From positions 1,116,001-1,180,000 of the forward strand of contig UGYN01000002.1 of the NCBI GenBank assembly GCA_900457075.1: a DNA stretch of 64,000 nucleotides, written 5' to 3'. The stretch is from Serratia quinivorans. GTDB lineage: Bacteria > Pseudomonadota > Gammaproteobacteria > Enterobacterales > Enterobacteriaceae. Shown here piece after piece: positions 19,495 through 30,119 of this stretch (the stretch's first letter is position 1; each line of letters begins with the position of its first letter). The translations under genes and the position numbers were made by a program. A model generated the notes under the pieces. That model searched no databases. It had not been told where the DNA came from and was given only the letters and a program-made list of their open reading frames with translations.

Positions 19495-20101
19495 TACTCT
19501 GACTAACCATGACGCAGCCCATGCAGAGCATGGGCACCACGACGCAGGTGAGACCAAAGTCTTCGGATTCTGGATCTACCTGATGAGCGACTGTATTTTG
19601 TTTGCGAGCTTGTTCGCGACTTATGCAGTACTGGTGAACGGGACCGCTGGCGGTCCCTCTGGCAAAGACATCTTCGATCTGAAGTTTGTTCTGGTTGAAA
19701 CCTTCCTGCTGTTGTTCAGCTCCATCACCTACGGTATGGCGATGATCGGCATGAACAAAGGCAAGGTTGGCAGCGTTAATACCTGGCTGTTCCTGACCTT
19801 CCTGTTTGGTCTGGGCTTCGTAGCGATGGAAATCTATGAATTCCATCACCTGATCGTTGAAGGCTATGGTCCGGATCGCAGCGCGTTCCTGTCCGGCTTC
19901 TTCGCACTGGTTGCTACCCACGGTCTGCACGTGACTACCGGTCTGGTTTGGATCGTTATCATGATGATTCAGGTCAGCAAGCGCGGCCTGACTTCAACCA
20001 ATAAAACCCGTCTGATGTGCCTGAGCCTGTTCTGGCACTTCCTGGACGTGGTTTGGATCTGCGTATTCACCGTTGTTTACCTGCTGGGGGTTATGTCATG
20101 A
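19484..20101 (+). CDS. cyoC: Cytochrome bo3 ubiquinol oxidase subunit III
   Basis: Five-helix subunit III of 205 residues (E. coli 204), beginning with a His- and Ala-rich cytosolic leader, then [20 protein letters not shown] typical of heme-copper oxidase subunit [23 protein letters not shown] and [13 protein letters not shown] are family hallmarks. It binds no redox centre and helps assembly. The ATG at 19484 lies inside the end of cyoB, and its TGA stop overlaps the ATG of cyoD (ATGA). Confidence 0.96.
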   Translation: MSTDTLTNHDAAHAEHGHHDAGETKVFGFWIYLMSDCILFASLFATYAVLVNGTAGGPSGKDIFDLKFVLVETFLLLFSSITYGMAMIGMNKGKVGSVNTWLFLTFLFGLGFVAMEIYEFHHLIVEGYGPDRSAFLSGFFALVATHGLHVTTGLVWIVIMMIQVSKRGLTSTNKTRLMCLSLFWHFLDVVWICVFTVVYLLGVMS

Positions 20102-20436
20102 GTCATTCATCCCATGAAACTTCTCACGGCGGCGCAAGCCACGGTAGCGTCAAGACCTATCTGATCGGCTTTATTCTGTCGATCATCCTGACGGTGATTC
20201 CATTTGCGATGGTGATGAGCGGCACCGCCTCTCATTCAACTATCCTGGCGGTTGTAGTCGGCATGGCGGTAATTCAGGTAGTTGTTCACCTGATTTACTT
20301 CCTGCACATGAATACCTCATCGGAAGAGCGCTGGAACCTGGTGGCATTGCTGTTCACCGCTATGATCATCGGTATCGTTGTTGTGGGTTCACTCTGGATT
20401 ATGTACAACCTCAACATCAATATGATGGTCGATTAA
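20098..20436 (+). CDS. cyoD: Cytochrome bo3 ubiquinol oxidase subunit IV
   Basis: Small three-helix subunit IV, 112 residues (E. coli 109). The start is the ATG at 20098 within the ATGA overlap with cyoC, giving [12 protein letters not shown], which fits the family; an earlier in-frame start at 20017 would lie within cyoC and is rejected. Hydrophobic segments include [20 protein letters not shown] and [16 protein letters not shown], a conserved CyoD signature. It stabilises the CuB site during assembly. Confidence 0.95.
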   Translation: MSHSSHETSHGGASHGSVKTYLIGFILSIILTVIPFAMVMSGTASHSTILAVVVGMAVIQVVVHLIYFLHMNTSSEERWNLVALLFTAMIIGIVVVGSLWIMYNLNINMMVD

Positions 20437-20450
20437 GAGCAGAGCTGGAC

Positions 20451-21344
20451 GTGATGATTAAGCAATACCTGCAAGTAACTAAACCAGGAATTATTTTCGG
20501 CAATTTAATTTCTGTCGTCGGGGGATTCCTGCTCGCCTCTAAAGGGAGCATCGACTATCCCCTGTTTCTCGCCACCCTGGTGGGGGTCTCGTTGGTTGTC
20601 GCTTCGGGCTGTGTATTTAACAACTACATTGACCGTGACATCGACAAGAAAATGGAGAGAACGAAGAATCGGGTGCTGGTTAAGGGCCTGATCGCGCCGA
20701 GTGTAAGCCTGGTTTATGCTACCGCTCTGGGTATTGCGGGCTTTGCGTTGCTGTATATCGGTGCCAACCCGCTGGCCATGTGGCTGGCGGTGATGGGCTT
20801 TGTGGTTTATGTCGGTGTTTATAGCCTGTACATGAAACGCCACTCGGTATACGGCACGCTGATCGGCAGCCTGTCGGGCGCTGCGCCACCGGTTATCGGT
20901 TATTGCGCAGTCACCAACGAGTTCGATGCCGGCGCGTTGATCCTGCTGGCTATCTTTAGCCTGTGGCAGATGCCGCATTCCTATGCGATTGCCATCTTCC
21001 GCTTTAAAGATTACCAGGCAGCCAACATTCCGGTCCTGCCGGTAGTGAAAGGCATTTCGGTGGCGAAGAACCACATCACGGTCTACATTGTGGCGTTTAT
21101 GATTGCCACCCTGATGTTGACCCTGGGCGGCTACGCCGGCTACAAATACCTGATCGTCGCTGCGGCGGTGAGCGTATGGTGGCTGGGCATGGCACTGCGT
21201 GGTTACAAAACCGAAAATGACAGCGTTTGGGCACGCAAGCTGTTTGTGTTCTCGATTGTTGCCATCACTTCGCTGAGCGTAATGATGTCGATTGACTTCA
21301 GCGCGACAGCCGCGCCGGAAGCGTTGATGACGTACGTCTGGTAA
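20451..21344 (+). CDS. cyoE: Protoheme IX farnesyltransferase (heme O synthase)
   Basis: UbiA-family prenyltransferase, 297 residues, which attaches a farnesyl group to heme b to make heme o for CyoB. The first Asp-rich motif [20 protein letters not shown] and the second one near [20 protein letters not shown] bind the prenyl diphosphate. About seven to nine transmembrane segments. Translation may begin at GTG 20451 or at the adjacent ATG 20454. Last gene of cyoABCDE; a terminator follows 16 nt after the stop. Confidence 0.96.
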   Translation: MMIKQYLQVTKPGIIFGNLISVVGGFLLASKGSIDYPLFLATLVGVSLVVASGCVFNNYIDRDIDKKMERTKNRVLVKGLIAPSVSLVYATALGIAGFALLYIGANPLAMWLAVMGFVVYVGVYSLYMKRHSVYGTLIGSLSGAAPPVIGYCAVTNEFDAGALILLAIFSLWQMPHSYAIAIFRFKDYQAANIPVLPVVKGISVAKNHITVYIVAFMIATLMLTLGGYAGYKYLIVAAAVSVWWLGMALRGYKTENDSVWARKLFVFSIVAITSLSVMMSIDFSATAAPEALMTYVW

Positions 21345-21360
21345 GCCAAATCGTCTGTGA

Positions 21361-21390
21361 ATGGGCCGCTTTAGCGGCCCATTTTATTTG
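21361..21390 (+). terminator. Terminator of the cyo operon
   Basis: Perfect 9-bp stem ATGGGCCGC / GCGGCCCAT with a TTTA loop followed by TTTATTTG. Confidence 0.87.
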
Positions 21391-21544
21391 TCTCGCCCAA
21401 AAGCCGACGAACTGTAATATCTGTTAAACAACATTAGATTTACCCCCCCTGCCCTTCACACTAAAATGACGCTTCTTTCACAGAAGCTATCCCCTCAGGC
21501 GTTATCACCGATAACCTGACGGAATGGCTTTTAATGAGGTTTTA

Positions 21545-22909
21545 ATGAACGATAATGCAATGACCCCGCTGGAGAGACGAGCGACCTGGGGATTAGGCAC
21601 GGTATTCTCACTGCGCATGCTGGGCATGTTTATGGTGTTGCCGGTACTGACCACCTACGGTATGGCGTTGAACGGCGCCAGCGAAACGCTGATCGGTATC
21701 GCCATCGGTATTTATGGCCTGGCGCAGGCGGTGTTTCAGATCCCCTTCGGCCTGATATCCGATCGTATCGGCCGTAAACCGTTGATTGTCGGCGGGCTGC
21801 TGATCTTTGCGCTGGGCAGTGTCATTGCCGCCGCGACCGACTCTATCTGGGGGGTGATCCTCGGCCGGGCATTACAGGGCTCCGGCGCTATCGCCGCGGC
21901 AGTGATGGCACTGCTGTCAGACCTGACCCGGGAACAAAACCGTACCAAGGCAATGGCGTTTATCGGCGTCAGCTTCGGTATTACCTTCGCTATTGCCATG
22001 GTGGTCGGCCCGATCGTTACCCACGCCTTTGGCCTGCATGCGCTGTTTTGGATGATTGCCGTGCTGGCATTGGCCGGCATCGTGATCACTCTGGCGGTGG
22101 TTCCTTCCGCCAGCCACCACGTGCTGAACCGGGAATCGAGCATCGTACGCGGCAGCTTCAGCAAGGTGCTGAGCAACTCCCGGCTGTTGAAGCTCAATTT
22201 CGGCATCATGTGTCTACATATCCTGCTGATGTCCAGCTTCGTGGCGCTGCCGCTGGCGATGGAAAAAGCCGGCCTGGCGACGAGCGAACACTGGATTGTC
22301 TACCTGGTCACCATGTTGGTTTCTTTTGCTGCCGTGGTGCCCTTTATCATTTATGCCGAGAAGAAGCGCCGCATGAAGCAGGTCTTTATGGGTTGCGTAG
22401 CGGTGTTGTTCTGCGCGGAAGTGCTGCTGTGGCTGTCCGGCGCGCACCTGTGGGGCATCATTGCCGGCGTGCAGCTGTTCTTTATGGCGTTTAACGTCAT
22501 GGAAGCCATTCTGCCTTCGCTGATCAGCAAAGAGTCTCCGGCCGGCTACAAGGGTACGGCGATGGGGGTTTACTCCACCAGCCAGTTTATCGGCGTGGCG
22601 ATCGGTGGCAGCCTGGGTGGCTTGCTGTATGGCCTGCAGGGTGCGGGGCTGGTGTTTATCGCCGGGGCGGTGTTGGCGGCAATCTGGTTTTTGGTCAGCA
22701 GTACCATGCAGGAACCGCCTTACGTCAGCAGCCTGCGTATTACGCTGTCGGAACTGGCCGTGAAGGATTCGGCACTGGAAAGCCGCCTGAAAGCCCAACC
22801 GGGCGTGGCGGAAGCGATAGTGGTGCCGGAAGAGCGCAGCGCCTACGTGAAGGTCGATACCAAACAAACCAACCGCGGCCAATTGGAAGCGCTGGTGAAT
22901 TCACTGTAA
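21545..22909 (+). CDS. yajR: MFS transporter YajR
   Basis: Inner membrane major facilitator of 454 residues, the same length as E. coli YajR, with twelve transmembrane helices and a C-terminal cytosolic ferredoxin-like YAM domain (about residues 387-454, PYVSSLRITL to VNSL). Motif A is seen as GLISDRIGRKPLIVGG. The substrate is not established. The start ATG 21545 (MNDNAMTPLERRATWGLG) is chosen by family length and the GAGG upstream; an in-frame ATG at 21524 is less likely. Not obviously in an operon. Confidence 0.93.
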   Translation: MNDNAMTPLERRATWGLGTVFSLRMLGMFMVLPVLTTYGMALNGASETLIGIAIGIYGLAQAVFQIPFGLISDRIGRKPLIVGGLLIFALGSVIAAATDSIWGVILGRALQGSGAIAAAVMALLSDLTREQNRTKAMAFIGVSFGITFAIAMVVGPIVTHAFGLHALFWMIAVLALAGIVITLAVVPSASHHVLNRESSIVRGSFSKVLSNSRLLKLNFGIMCLHILLMSSFVALPLAMEKAGLATSEHWIVYLVTMLVSFAAVVPFIIYAEKKRRMKQVFMGCVAVLFCAEVLLWLSGAHLWGIIAGVQLFFMAFNVMEAILPSLISKESPAGYKGTAMGVYSTSQFIGVAIGGSLGGLLYGLQGAGLVFIAGAVLAAIWFLVSSTMQEPPYVSSLRITLSELAVKDSALESRLKAQPGVAEAIVVPEERSAYVKVDTKQTNRGQLEALVNSL

Positions 22910-22915
22910 AGAAAA

Positions 22916-22940
22916 GGGCCAGCAAGCTGGCCCACGTTTG
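22916..22940 (+). terminator. Probable terminator after yajR
   Basis: 7-bp stem GGGCCAG / CTGGCCC (22916-22922, 22927-22933) with loop CAAG; the following ACGTTTGAT is a weak T tract. Confidence 0.5.
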
Positions 22941-22957
22941 ATAATAAAGTTGTTTTT

Positions 22958-23069
22958 AGCCCGAGATACCCGGGCCTAGCGCACCGAGGGGCGCTCCGGC
23001 AGCCAAGGCTGCTACGACCCCTTCGGCACGCTCTCCCTAATAACTGGCTTTGTCGGTGCTAATGAAACC
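22958..23069. other. Structured intergenic DNA between yajR and yajQ
   Basis: Dense self-complementarity: GCCCG/CGGGC around 22960-22976, GCACCGA (22981-22987) paired with TCGGTGC (23053-23059), and inner hairpin GCAGCC-AA-GGCTGC (22999-23012). Could be a convergent terminator region or a small dispersed element. No function is claimed. Confidence 0.35.
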
Positions 23070-23561
23070 TTAATCGCGGAAGTTCTTGAACTGGAACGGC
23101 TGTCCGAGATCGGCACCGCGCACCAGCGCCATCACGCCCTGCAGATCGTCGCGTGATTTGCCGGTCACCCGCACTTCATCACCCTGAATCTGTACCTGGA
23201 CCTTCAGCTTGCTGTCTTTGATCAGCTTGACGAGTTTCTTCGCCTGGGCGCTTTCAATCCCCTGCTTCAGCTTGGCATCCACGCTGTAGGTTTTACCGCT
23301 GTGAGTCATTTCTTCCGGGATCTCGAGTGCGCTGCCTTCAATGCTGCGCTTGCTGAGCTTTTCACGCAGAATATCGAGCAACTGCTGCACCTGGAAATCA
23401 GACTCACTGGCAACTTTAATGCTTTCGTCTTTTTCGTTCAGCTCAAAGCTGGCCGGCACGTTGCGGAAATCCCAACGGGTGCCCAGATCGCGCGTGGCGT
23501 TCTCGACGGCGTTACGCACTTCCTGCATATCAATTTCGGAAACAATGTCGAAAGATGGCAT
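23070..23561 (-). CDS. yajQ: YajQ-family nucleotide-binding protein
   Basis: Cytosolic protein of 163 residues, equal to E. coli YajQ, made of two ferredoxin-like domains. Homologues bind cyclic di-GMP (Xanthomonas) or nucleic acids; the enteric role is unclear. It starts [20 protein letters not shown], the highly conserved family N-terminus, at ATG 23561 preceded by AGGAGGAAG, and ends [10 protein letters not shown]. An in-frame start further upstream at 23642 is rejected because its extra residues are not conserved. Convergent with yajR, divergent from panE. Confidence 0.94.
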   Translation of the reverse strand: MPSFDIVSEIDMQEVRNAVENATRDLGTRWDFRNVPASFELNEKDESIKVASESDFQVQQLLDILREKLSKRSIEGSALEIPEEMTHSGKTYSVDAKLKQGIESAQAKKLVKLIKDSKLKVQVQIQGDEVRVTGKSRDDLQGVMALVRGADLGQPFQFKNFRD

Positions 23562-23743
23562 ACTTCTTCCTCCTGAATGAGAGCCTAATGGGATAGGCGA
23601 TTTCGATGCCGAGCATGATAACCGCTTTAGCGTCTCAGGCAAAATCGGCTGAAGCTACCGGCGGATAAGCCGCCGAACAGCAGAAAAGTCTATAATTATA
23701 AGACAGTCATTGAGCGATATTCCCGTTACCCCAAGGAGTCTGG

Positions 23744-24655
23744 ATGAAAATAACTATTCTTGGTTGCGGCGCGCTCGGACAACTGTGGCTCTCCCGGCTT
23801 TATCAGCAGGGTCACGATGTACAGGGATGGCTACGGGTGCCACAACCCTTCTGCGCAGTGAACGTGATTGAGCCGCAAGGCGCTTCGTTCAACCGTAATT
23901 TACCCACCAACGCCCCCGAACATTTAGCCCAGAGCGAACTGCTGCTGGTCACCTTGAAAGCCTGGCAGGTATCGAGTGCGGTCAGCACGCTGCTGCCAAA
24001 GTTGAACCCACGCTGCGCGATCCTGCTGCTGCATAACGGCATGGGCACCCAGGACGAACTGCCGGCGAACAACCAACCGATACTGCAGGGCACCACTACC
24101 CATGCGGCGCGTCATGACGGCAGCACTATTATCCATGTCGCCAGTGGCACCACCCATATCGGCCCGACCTCCCCGGCGGCACAATCACTGAGCCACCTGG
24201 CAGAAGTGCTGCACCAGGCCCTGCCTGACGTCGCCTGGCACAATAATATCGCCTCGGCGAACTGGCGCAAGCTGGCGGTCAACTGCGTGATCAACCCGCT
24301 CACGGCGCTGTATAACTGCCGTAATGGCGATCTGCAACGCTATCCCGAACAAATCGAGCTTATCTGCCGCGAGGTCTCCAGCGTGATGGAGATGGAGGGC
24401 TACCACACCTCATGCGAGGGTTTGCAGCAGTACGTCATGGAAGTGATCCAAAGCACTGCGGACAACGTTTCTTCAATGCTGCAGGATATCCGCACCCAGC
24501 GACACACCGAAATCGACTACATTACCGGTTACCTGCTGCGCCGCGCGCGTAGCCACGGCGTGACTCTGCCAGAGAACGCACGTCTGTTTGAATTGATTAA
24601 GCGAAAGGAAAATGAATATGAGCGTATCGGCGCTGGTCTGCCTGGCACCTGGTAG
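23744..24655 (+). CDS. panE: 2-dehydropantoate 2-reductase
   Basis: NADPH-dependent ketopantoate reductase, 303 residues as in E. coli, making pantoate for pantothenate and coenzyme A. The Rossmann motif [14 protein letters not shown] is at residues 2-15; catalytic Lys lies in [20 protein letters not shown] and the [19 protein letters not shown] segment carries the conserved Glu. The ATG at 23744 follows AAGGAG. The end overlaps yajL by 38 nt. Confidence 0.95.
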   Translation: MKITILGCGALGQLWLSRLYQQGHDVQGWLRVPQPFCAVNVIEPQGASFNRNLPTNAPEHLAQSELLLVTLKAWQVSSAVSTLLPKLNPRCAILLLHNGMGTQDELPANNQPILQGTTTHAARHDGSTIIHVASGTTHIGPTSPAAQSLSHLAEVLHQALPDVAWHNNIASANWRKLAVNCVINPLTALYNCRNGDLQRYPEQIELICREVSSVMEMEGYHTSCEGLQQYVMEVIQSTADNVSSMLQDIRTQRHTEIDYITGYLLRRARSHGVTLPENARLFELIKRKENEYERIGAGLPGTW

Positions 24656-25208
24656 CGAAGAAATCGAAGCCGTCACCACGATAGATTTACTGGTGCGGGC
24701 GGGCGTTAAAGTGACTACCGCCAGCGTAGCGGGCGATGGCGACCTGACCATCGTCTGTTCACGCGGGGTAAAACTGCTGGCCGATGCGCCACTGGTGTCG
24801 ATTGTGGATGAGCCTTTCGACGCCATAGTGCTGCCCGGTGGCCTGAAAGGTGCCGAGTGCTTCCGCGACAGCCCGCTGCTGGTGGAGAAAGTGCGTCAGA
24901 TGCACCTGCAGGGCAATATTGTCGCCGCCATCTGCGCAGCACCGGCGCTGGTGCTGCAACACCACGATCTGTTCCCCATTGGCAATATGACCGGGTTCCC
25001 GGGGCTGAAAGAACAGATCCCGGCCGACCAATGGATAGAAAAACGTGTGGTGTTCGATCCGCGCGTTAACCTGCTCACCAGCCAGGGGCCGGGAACTTCA
25101 ATGGAGTTTGCGCTGAAGCTGATTGATTTGCTGCTGGGGAAAGCCAAAGCGGCGGAGATCGCCGCTCAGCTGGTATTGATACCAGGAATGTACGATTTTC
25201 GCGATTAA
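24618..25208 (+). CDS. yajL: DJ-1/PfpI family protein YajL
   Basis: DJ-1 superfamily protein of 196 residues, matching E. coli YajL, reported to act as a chaperone against oxidative stress and as a glyoxalase/deglycase (the latter is debated). The nucleophilic Cys is in the elbow [12 protein letters not shown], with the acidic partner in [15 protein letters not shown]. The start [12 protein letters not shown] at 24618 agrees with the family; an ATG two codons earlier (24612) is also possible. It lies within panE's end, so the two are translationally coupled. Confidence 0.94.
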   Translation: MSVSALVCLAPGSEEIEAVTTIDLLVRAGVKVTTASVAGDGDLTIVCSRGVKLLADAPLVSIVDEPFDAIVLPGGLKGAECFRDSPLLVEKVRQMHLQGNIVAAICAAPALVLQHHDLFPIGNMTGFPGLKEQIPADQWIEKRVVFDPRVNLLTSQGPGTSMEFALKLIDLLLGKAKAAEIAAQLVLIPGMYDFRD

Positions 25209-25213
25209 ATCAC

Positions 25214-25232
25214 GGGGGCGCAGTGCGCCCCC
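25214..25232. terminator. Convergent hairpin between yajL and thiI
   Basis: Perfect 8-bp GC stem GGGGGCGC / GCGCCCCC, loop AGT, between convergent genes. T tracts on either side are weak (AATTAATT, GATTTAAT), so termination strength is uncertain. Confidence 0.5.
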
Positions 25233-25240
25233 TGAATTAA

Positions 25241-26689
25241 TTATGGGCGGTAAACCTTAACATTGGTGAAGCCTTGCTCCAGCAGGTACAGCGCCTGCAG
25301 GCGGCTCATTACGCCACGTTCACAGTACAGCAGGTAGGTTTTGCTCTGATCCAAGTCGCCAAACTGGGTGCTGAGCTTGTAGAACGGCAGCGGTTTCACC
25401 TCAATCTGATCCAGCTTCAGCGGTTTATCTTCCTGCTCGTCGTTAGAACGAATATCCAGAATCACCTGGTCAGCATCGAACTCCGCCACGGTTTCGACTT
25501 CGGTAACCTGCTCCTGAGTCTGCTCGGCGATGGTGCGAATATCCACGTTCTTGGCTTCGCTAACCACACGGTCAAGAATGCTGAAATCAAAGTGCCCTTC
25601 TTCTTCTTCGATCTTGGCTTTAATCGCCTTCACCGTCGGGCTTTTCGAGATCACACCGCAGTATTCCGGCATGGTCTTGGCGAAGTCCTCGGTGCCGATC
25701 TCACGCGCCACTTTGATGATGTGCTCTTTATCGTGGGAGATCAGCGGACGCAGGATCAGCGTATCAGACGCGTTGTCGATCAGGCGCAGGTTAGTCAGCG
25801 TCTGGCTGGATACCTGCCCCAGCGCTTCACCGGTCACCAATGCCTGCACGCCATAACGCTCGGCAATCTGCGAAGCGGCACGCACCATCATGCGCTTGAG
25901 CACCACGCCCATCTGGCCGTCTTCGACCTTTTCCAGGATCTCGCCAACCACAGGTTCAAAATCGATAGCGATAAAGCGCACCTTGTGCGAACTGGCAAAG
26001 CGGTTCCACAGGTAGTGAGCTACCTGGCGCACGCCAATTTCATGCGCCGCGCCACCCAGATTGAAGAAGCAATAATGCACGCGGCAACCGCGGCGCATCA
26101 GCATATAGCTGGAAACACCCGAGTCGAAACCACCGGAAATCAGCGACAGTACGTCTTCCTGGGTGCCTACCGGGTAGCCGCCGATGCCTTCACGGCGGGC
26201 TTTCACCAGCATCAGCTTGTCGTTTTCGATTTCCAGGTTAACCGTCACCTGCGGATGCGACAGCTTAACGCGCGCGCTTTCAATATGCTGGTTCAGACCA
26301 CCACCGACGTAACGCTCCACGTCCTGCGAATTGAAGTCCTGCTTGCCGCGACGCTTAACGCGTACACAGAAGGTCTTGCCTTCCAGTTGCTCGCGGTAGG
26401 CTTCCAGCGTCTGCTCGAAAATATGGTGGATATCGGTATAGTCGCGGTCTTCCACTTCCAGAATGTGGTGGATACCGGGAATGCGCGTCAGCGCGTCGGC
26501 AATCACCGGCCGCTGGTTTTCATCTTTGGCGCGAACTTCGATATGATCCCAGTGACGGACAACCGCCAGTGTTTCATCATACTGCTTCAGGACGTTGCGA
26601 ATACTGGTCGAGAGGATCTTGATAAAGCGCAAGCGCACAGATTGGCTCTTGATGGTGATTTCCGGGAACAATTTAATGATAAACTTCAT
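25241..26689 (-). CDS. thiI: tRNA 4-thiouridine synthase ThiI
   Basis: Sulfurtransferase of 482 residues, as in E. coli, serving both 4-thiouridine at tRNA position 8 and the thiazole of thiamin. Order: N-terminal ferredoxin-like and THUMP domains, PP-loop [14 protein letters not shown] near residue 183, the active Cys in [12 protein letters not shown] (partner of the rhodanese Cys), and a C-terminal rhodanese domain from about 400 with the persulfide Cys in [19 protein letters not shown]. The rhodanese domain is the enteric full-length form. Upstream lies a long perfect inverted repeat. Confidence 0.96.
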   Translation of the reverse strand: MKFIIKLFPEITIKSQSVRLRFIKILSTSIRNVLKQYDETLAVVRHWDHIEVRAKDENQRPVIADALTRIPGIHHILEVEDRDYTDIHHIFEQTLEAYREQLEGKTFCVRVKRRGKQDFNSQDVERYVGGGLNQHIESARVKLSHPQVTVNLEIENDKLMLVKARREGIGGYPVGTQEDVLSLISGGFDSGVSSYMLMRRGCRVHYCFFNLGGAAHEIGVRQVAHYLWNRFASSHKVRFIAIDFEPVVGEILEKVEDGQMGVVLKRMMVRAASQIAERYGVQALVTGEALGQVSSQTLTNLRLIDNASDTLILRPLISHDKEHIIKVAREIGTEDFAKTMPEYCGVISKSPTVKAIKAKIEEEEGHFDFSILDRVVSEAKNVDIRTIAEQTQEQVTEVETVAEFDADQVILDIRSNDEQEDKPLKLDQIEVKPLPFYKLSTQFGDLDQSKTYLLYCERGVMSRLQALYLLEQGFTNVKVYRP

Positions 26690-26737
26690 GGCGGTCTTTA
26701 TTGTCAGAATTACGAGGAAAAAGGATTTACAATGTAT

Positions 26738-26786
26738 ATGCGATTGATAAAACCAACGGGGCTGCCGAATGTTTTATCAATCGCAT
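26738..26786. repeat. Perfect 16-bp inverted repeat between thiI and xseB
   Basis: ATGCGATTGATAAAAC (26738-26753) is exactly complementary to GTTTTATCAATCGCAT (26771-26786), with a 17-nt loop. It lies 48 nt before the thiI start and 136 nt before xseB in a divergent gap. No T tract follows either arm, so a simple terminator is unlikely; an operator or an RNA structure in the thiI leader are options. Confidence 0.7.
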
Positions 26787-26921
26787 TTGCGGCGCCGAGT
26801 ATACCACTATCTGGTGGGGCTCGGTGCACAAAACCACACTTGTGCGCCATGATTTGCCAATCAAGACCCGCTAAGATAGGCTCTGGCGCCACTGTTCACA
26901 TGATGATGTAAAAAGAAAATT

Positions 26922-27185
26922 ATGCCAAAAAAACCTGCACAATCAGACAGTACAGAGCAAAGCGTCAGCTTTGAAAGCTCCCTTAGCGAGTTGGAAAGCA
27001 TCGTCACGCGTCTGGAATCGGGTGAGTTACCGCTGGAAGACGCGCTCAATGAGTTCGAACGCGGCGTACAGTTGGCACGCCAGGGCCAGCAGAAACTGCA
27101 GCAGGCGGAGCAACGCGTACAAATTTTGCTTAACGACAGCGCCGATGATGCCGCGCTGACGCCTTTCACACCGGATGCCGAGTAA
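26922..27185 (+). CDS. xseB: Exodeoxyribonuclease VII small subunit
   Basis: Small subunit of exonuclease VII, which degrades single-stranded DNA from both ends, 87 residues (E. coli 80). The family core is evident: [40 protein letters not shown] and [13 protein letters not shown], a helical bundle that coats XseA. First gene of the xseB-ispA-dxs operon; ispA starts 5 nt after its stop. Confidence 0.95.
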   Translation: MPKKPAQSDSTEQSVSFESSLSELESIVTRLESGELPLEDALNEFERGVQLARQGQQKLQQAEQRVQILLNDSADDAALTPFTPDAE

Positions 27186-27190
27186 TCACC

Positions 27191-28111
27191 ATGTCCGAGA
27201 CTGTCCAACAGACCGCCTTTTCTGACCAGTTGCAGGCTTTACGCCAGCGGGCCGACCGCACGCTGCTTAATTTTATCGCGCCACTGCCGTTCAATGATGG
27301 CAACATGGTGGCGGCAATGCGTCACGGCGCGCTGCTGGGCGGTAAACGTCTGCGTCCGTTCCTGGTGTATACCACTGGGCAGATGTTTGGCGTATCACTG
27401 AATAATTTGGATGCGCCCGCCGCTGCGGTAGAATGCATTCACGCCTATTCTTTGATCCATGACGATCTGCCGGCGATGGACGACGACGATCTGCGTCGCG
27501 GTCAGCCGACCTGCCACATCAAATTTGGTGAGGCCAACGCCATTTTGGCCGGCGATGCCCTGCAAACGCTGGCATTTTCCATTCTGGCCGATGCCGAGAT
27601 GCCCGACGTGGCACTGCGCGACCGGCTGGCGATGATATCCGAACTGGCAACCGCCAGCGGCGTTGCCGGCATGTGTGGCGGCCAGTCGCTGGATCTGGAA
27701 GCCGAAGACCGGCAGATTGGTCTGGAAGCGCTGGAGCAAATCCATCGACACAAAACCGGTGCCTTGATTCGCGCAGCCGTTCGCCTTGGGGCATTAGCCG
27801 CCGGTGAGCCTGGCCGCGCCGCACTGGTACAGCTTGATCGCTACGCCGCTGCGATTGGCCTGGCGTTCCAGGTGCAGGATGATATTTTGGACGTGGTCGG
27901 CGAAACCGAAAAAATCGGTAAACGCCAGGGGGCGGACCAGCAACACGGAAAGAGCACCTATCCAGCTTTGCTCGGGCTTGACAGCGCGAAAGCAAAAGCG
28001 TGGGATCTCTATCAGGAAGCTTTAGCTGCATTAGACACTTTGGCAGCACAATCTTATAACACAGCGCCATTGCGAGCGTTAGCCAGCTTCATTATTGAAC
28101 GCGACAATTAA
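27191..28111 (+). CDS. ispA: Farnesyl diphosphate synthase (geranyltranstransferase)
   Basis: Short-chain trans-prenyltransferase of 306 residues (E. coli 299) joining IPP to DMAPP and GPP to give farnesyl diphosphate, precursor of undecaprenyl phosphate, quinones and heme o. The first Asp-rich motif DDLPAMDDDDLRRG and second motif FQVQDDILDVVG are intact, with GGKRLRPFLVY for IPP binding. It lies between xseB and dxs, so substrate synthesis and use are co-expressed; cyoE in this window consumes its product. Confidence 0.96.
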   Translation: MSETVQQTAFSDQLQALRQRADRTLLNFIAPLPFNDGNMVAAMRHGALLGGKRLRPFLVYTTGQMFGVSLNNLDAPAAAVECIHAYSLIHDDLPAMDDDDLRRGQPTCHIKFGEANAILAGDALQTLAFSILADAEMPDVALRDRLAMISELATASGVAGMCGGQSLDLEAEDRQIGLEALEQIHRHKTGALIRAAVRLGALAAGEPGRAALVQLDRYAAAIGLAFQVQDDILDVVGETEKIGKRQGADQQHGKSTYPALLGLDSAKAKAWDLYQEALAALDTLAAQSYNTAPLRALASFIIERDN

Positions 28112-28145
28112 CGTGTGACGTTAACTCCTCTGATATGAGTATCGA

Positions 28146-29993
28146 ATGAGTCTTGATATAGCCAAATACCCGACCTTGGCGCTAGCGGAAAATCCGGATG
28201 AACTCCGTTCGCTGCCAAAAGAGAGCCTACCGAAGCTGTGTGACGAACTTCGGCAATACCTGCTGGACAGCGTCAGCCGCTCCAGCGGCCACTTTGCCTC
28301 CGGGCTGGGTACCGTCGAACTGACGGTGGCATTGCACTATGTTTACCAAACCCCCTTCGATCATCTGGTATGGGACGTTGGCCACCAGGCCTACCCGCAT
28401 AAAATTCTGACCGGTCGTCGCGACAAAATCGCCACCATCCGCCAGAAAAATGGCCTGCACCCTTTCCCGTGGCGGGCAGAAAGTGAATACGACGTCCTGT
28501 CGGTCGGTCATTCTTCCACCTCGATCAGTGCCGGTCTCGGCATGGCGGTAGCCGCTGCGCGTGAAGGCAAAAATCGCCGTACTGTCTGCGTGATCGGCGA
28601 TGGCGCGATCACTGCCGGCATGGCGTTTGAAGCCATGAACCACGCCGGTGACATCGACCCGGATATGCTGGTGGTGCTGAACGATAACGAAATGTCGATT
28701 TCGGAAAACGTCGGCGCGCTGAACAACCATCTGGCGCAGCTGCTGTCCGGCAAGCTTTATTCCACCCTGCGTGAGGGCGGTAAAAAAGTGCTGTCCGGCC
28801 TGCCGCCGATTAAAGAGCTGGTCAAACGCACCGAAGAACACCTGAAAGGCATGGTGGTACCGGGCACGCTGTTCGAAGAGCTGGGCTTTAACTATATCGG
28901 CCCGGTCGACGGCCACGATGTCCAGGGGCTGGTTGCCACGCTGAAAAACATGCGTGACCTGAAAGGCCCGCAACTGCTGCACATCATGACCAAAAAAGGC
29001 CGTGGTTACGCCCCGGCGGAAAAAGACCCGATCAGCTTCCACGCGGTGCCAAAATTTGATCCGGCCAGCGGTACCCTGCCGAAAAGCGCCGGCGGCCTGC
29101 CAACTTATTCAAAAGTTTTTGGCGACTGGCTGTGTGAAACCGCCGCCAAGGACAGCTCGCTGATGGCCATCACCCCGGCCATGCGTGAAGGCTCGGGCAT
29201 GGTGCAGTTCTCTCGCGACTATCCGCAGCAATATTTTGACGTGGCGATTGCCGAACAGCACGCGGTGACCTTCGCCGCCGGTCTGGCCATTGGCGGTTAT
29301 AAGCCGGTGGTAGCAATTTATTCCACCTTCCTGCAACGCGCTTACGATCAGTTGATCCACGACGTCGCCATTCAAAAGCTGCCGGTGATGTTTGCCATCG
29401 ATCGCGGCGGTATTGTCGGCGCTGACGGCCAGACTCACCAGGGAGCCTTTGATCTGTCATTTATGCGTTGCATCCCGACCATGGTGATCATGACGCCAAG
29501 TGATGAAAACGAATGCCGTCAAATGCTGTACACCGGCTATCACTATAACGAAGGCCCAAGCGCCGTGCGTTATCCTCGTGGCAATGGTACCGGTGCACCG
29601 CTGGAACCTCTCAACTCTCTGCCGATCGGCAAAGGCGTTGTCCGTCGTGAAGGTGAAAAGCTGGCGATCCTGAATTTCGGCACATTGCTGCCGGAAGCCG
29701 CGCAGGTAGCGGAAACGCTCAACGCAACGCTGGTGGATATGCGCTTTGTGAAGCCACTGGACGAACAGCTGATACTGGAACTGGCAGCCAGCCACGACGC
29801 ACTGGTCACGCTGGAAGAGAACGCCATTATGGGCGGTGCCGGCAGCGGCGTGAACGAGTTGCTGATGGCCAGGCGCCGTGTGGTACCGGTGCTGAATATC
29901 GGCCTGCCGGACTTCTTTGTCTCCCAGGGTAGCCAGGAAGAAGTCCGTAGCGATCTCGGCCTGGACGCCGCCGGCATCCAGCGGCAAAATTGA
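28146..29993 (+). CDS. dxs: 1-deoxy-D-xylulose-5-phosphate synthase
   Basis: Thiamin diphosphate enzyme condensing pyruvate and glyceraldehyde 3-phosphate, first step of the MEP isoprenoid pathway; 615 residues (E. coli 620). Visible landmarks: [14 protein letters not shown], the ThDP motif [19 protein letters not shown] ending in NDN, the pyrimidine-domain [12 protein letters not shown] with the catalytic Glu, and [18 protein letters not shown]. Starts 34 nt after ispA. Its thiamin cofactor links it to thiI and thiL nearby. A terminator follows. Confidence 0.97.
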   Translation: MSLDIAKYPTLALAENPDELRSLPKESLPKLCDELRQYLLDSVSRSSGHFASGLGTVELTVALHYVYQTPFDHLVWDVGHQAYPHKILTGRRDKIATIRQKNGLHPFPWRAESEYDVLSVGHSSTSISAGLGMAVAAAREGKNRRTVCVIGDGAITAGMAFEAMNHAGDIDPDMLVVLNDNEMSISENVGALNNHLAQLLSGKLYSTLREGGKKVLSGLPPIKELVKRTEEHLKGMVVPGTLFEELGFNYIGPVDGHDVQGLVATLKNMRDLKGPQLLHIMTKKGRGYAPAEKDPISFHAVPKFDPASGTLPKSAGGLPTYSKVFGDWLCETAAKDSSLMAITPAMREGSGMVQFSRDYPQQYFDVAIAEQHAVTFAAGLAIGGYKPVVAIYSTFLQRAYDQLIHDVAIQKLPVMFAIDRGGIVGADGQTHQGAFDLSFMRCIPTMVIMTPSDENECRQMLYTGYHYNEGPSAVRYPRGNGTGAPLEPLNSLPIGKGVVRREGEKLAILNFGTLLPEAAQVAETLNATLVDMRFVKPLDEQLILELAASHDALVTLEENAIMGGAGSGVNELLMARRRVVPVLNIGLPDFFVSQGSQEEVRSDLGLDAAGIQRQN

Positions 29994-30032
29994 GGTCTGG
30001 CTGGCGCAATAATCGTCGCGCCCGCTCGATCG

Positions 30033-30061
30033 ACGCCTCCGCTTTGCGGGGGCGTTTTTAT
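30033..30061 (+). terminator. Terminator of xseB-ispA-dxs
   Basis: 10-bp stem ACGCCTCCGC / GCGGGGGCGT (one T-G wobble) with TTT loop, followed by TTTTATTT. Confidence 0.87.
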
Positions 30062-30119
30062 TTCTGTCATCCGAAAATCCGCTACAGTTAAAGTTCTGTG
30101 CTGACACCGGGAGGCAAGC

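Noticed and set aside
18445..19557. 370-codon minus-strand frame opposite cyoB/cyoC
   Set aside because: Shadow of the cytochrome bo3 genes; His-rich translation is an artefact of the antisense frame.
25274..26911. 545-codon plus-strand open frame opposite thiI
   Set aside because: Antisense shadow of thiI, with no recognisable domains and no ribosome site.
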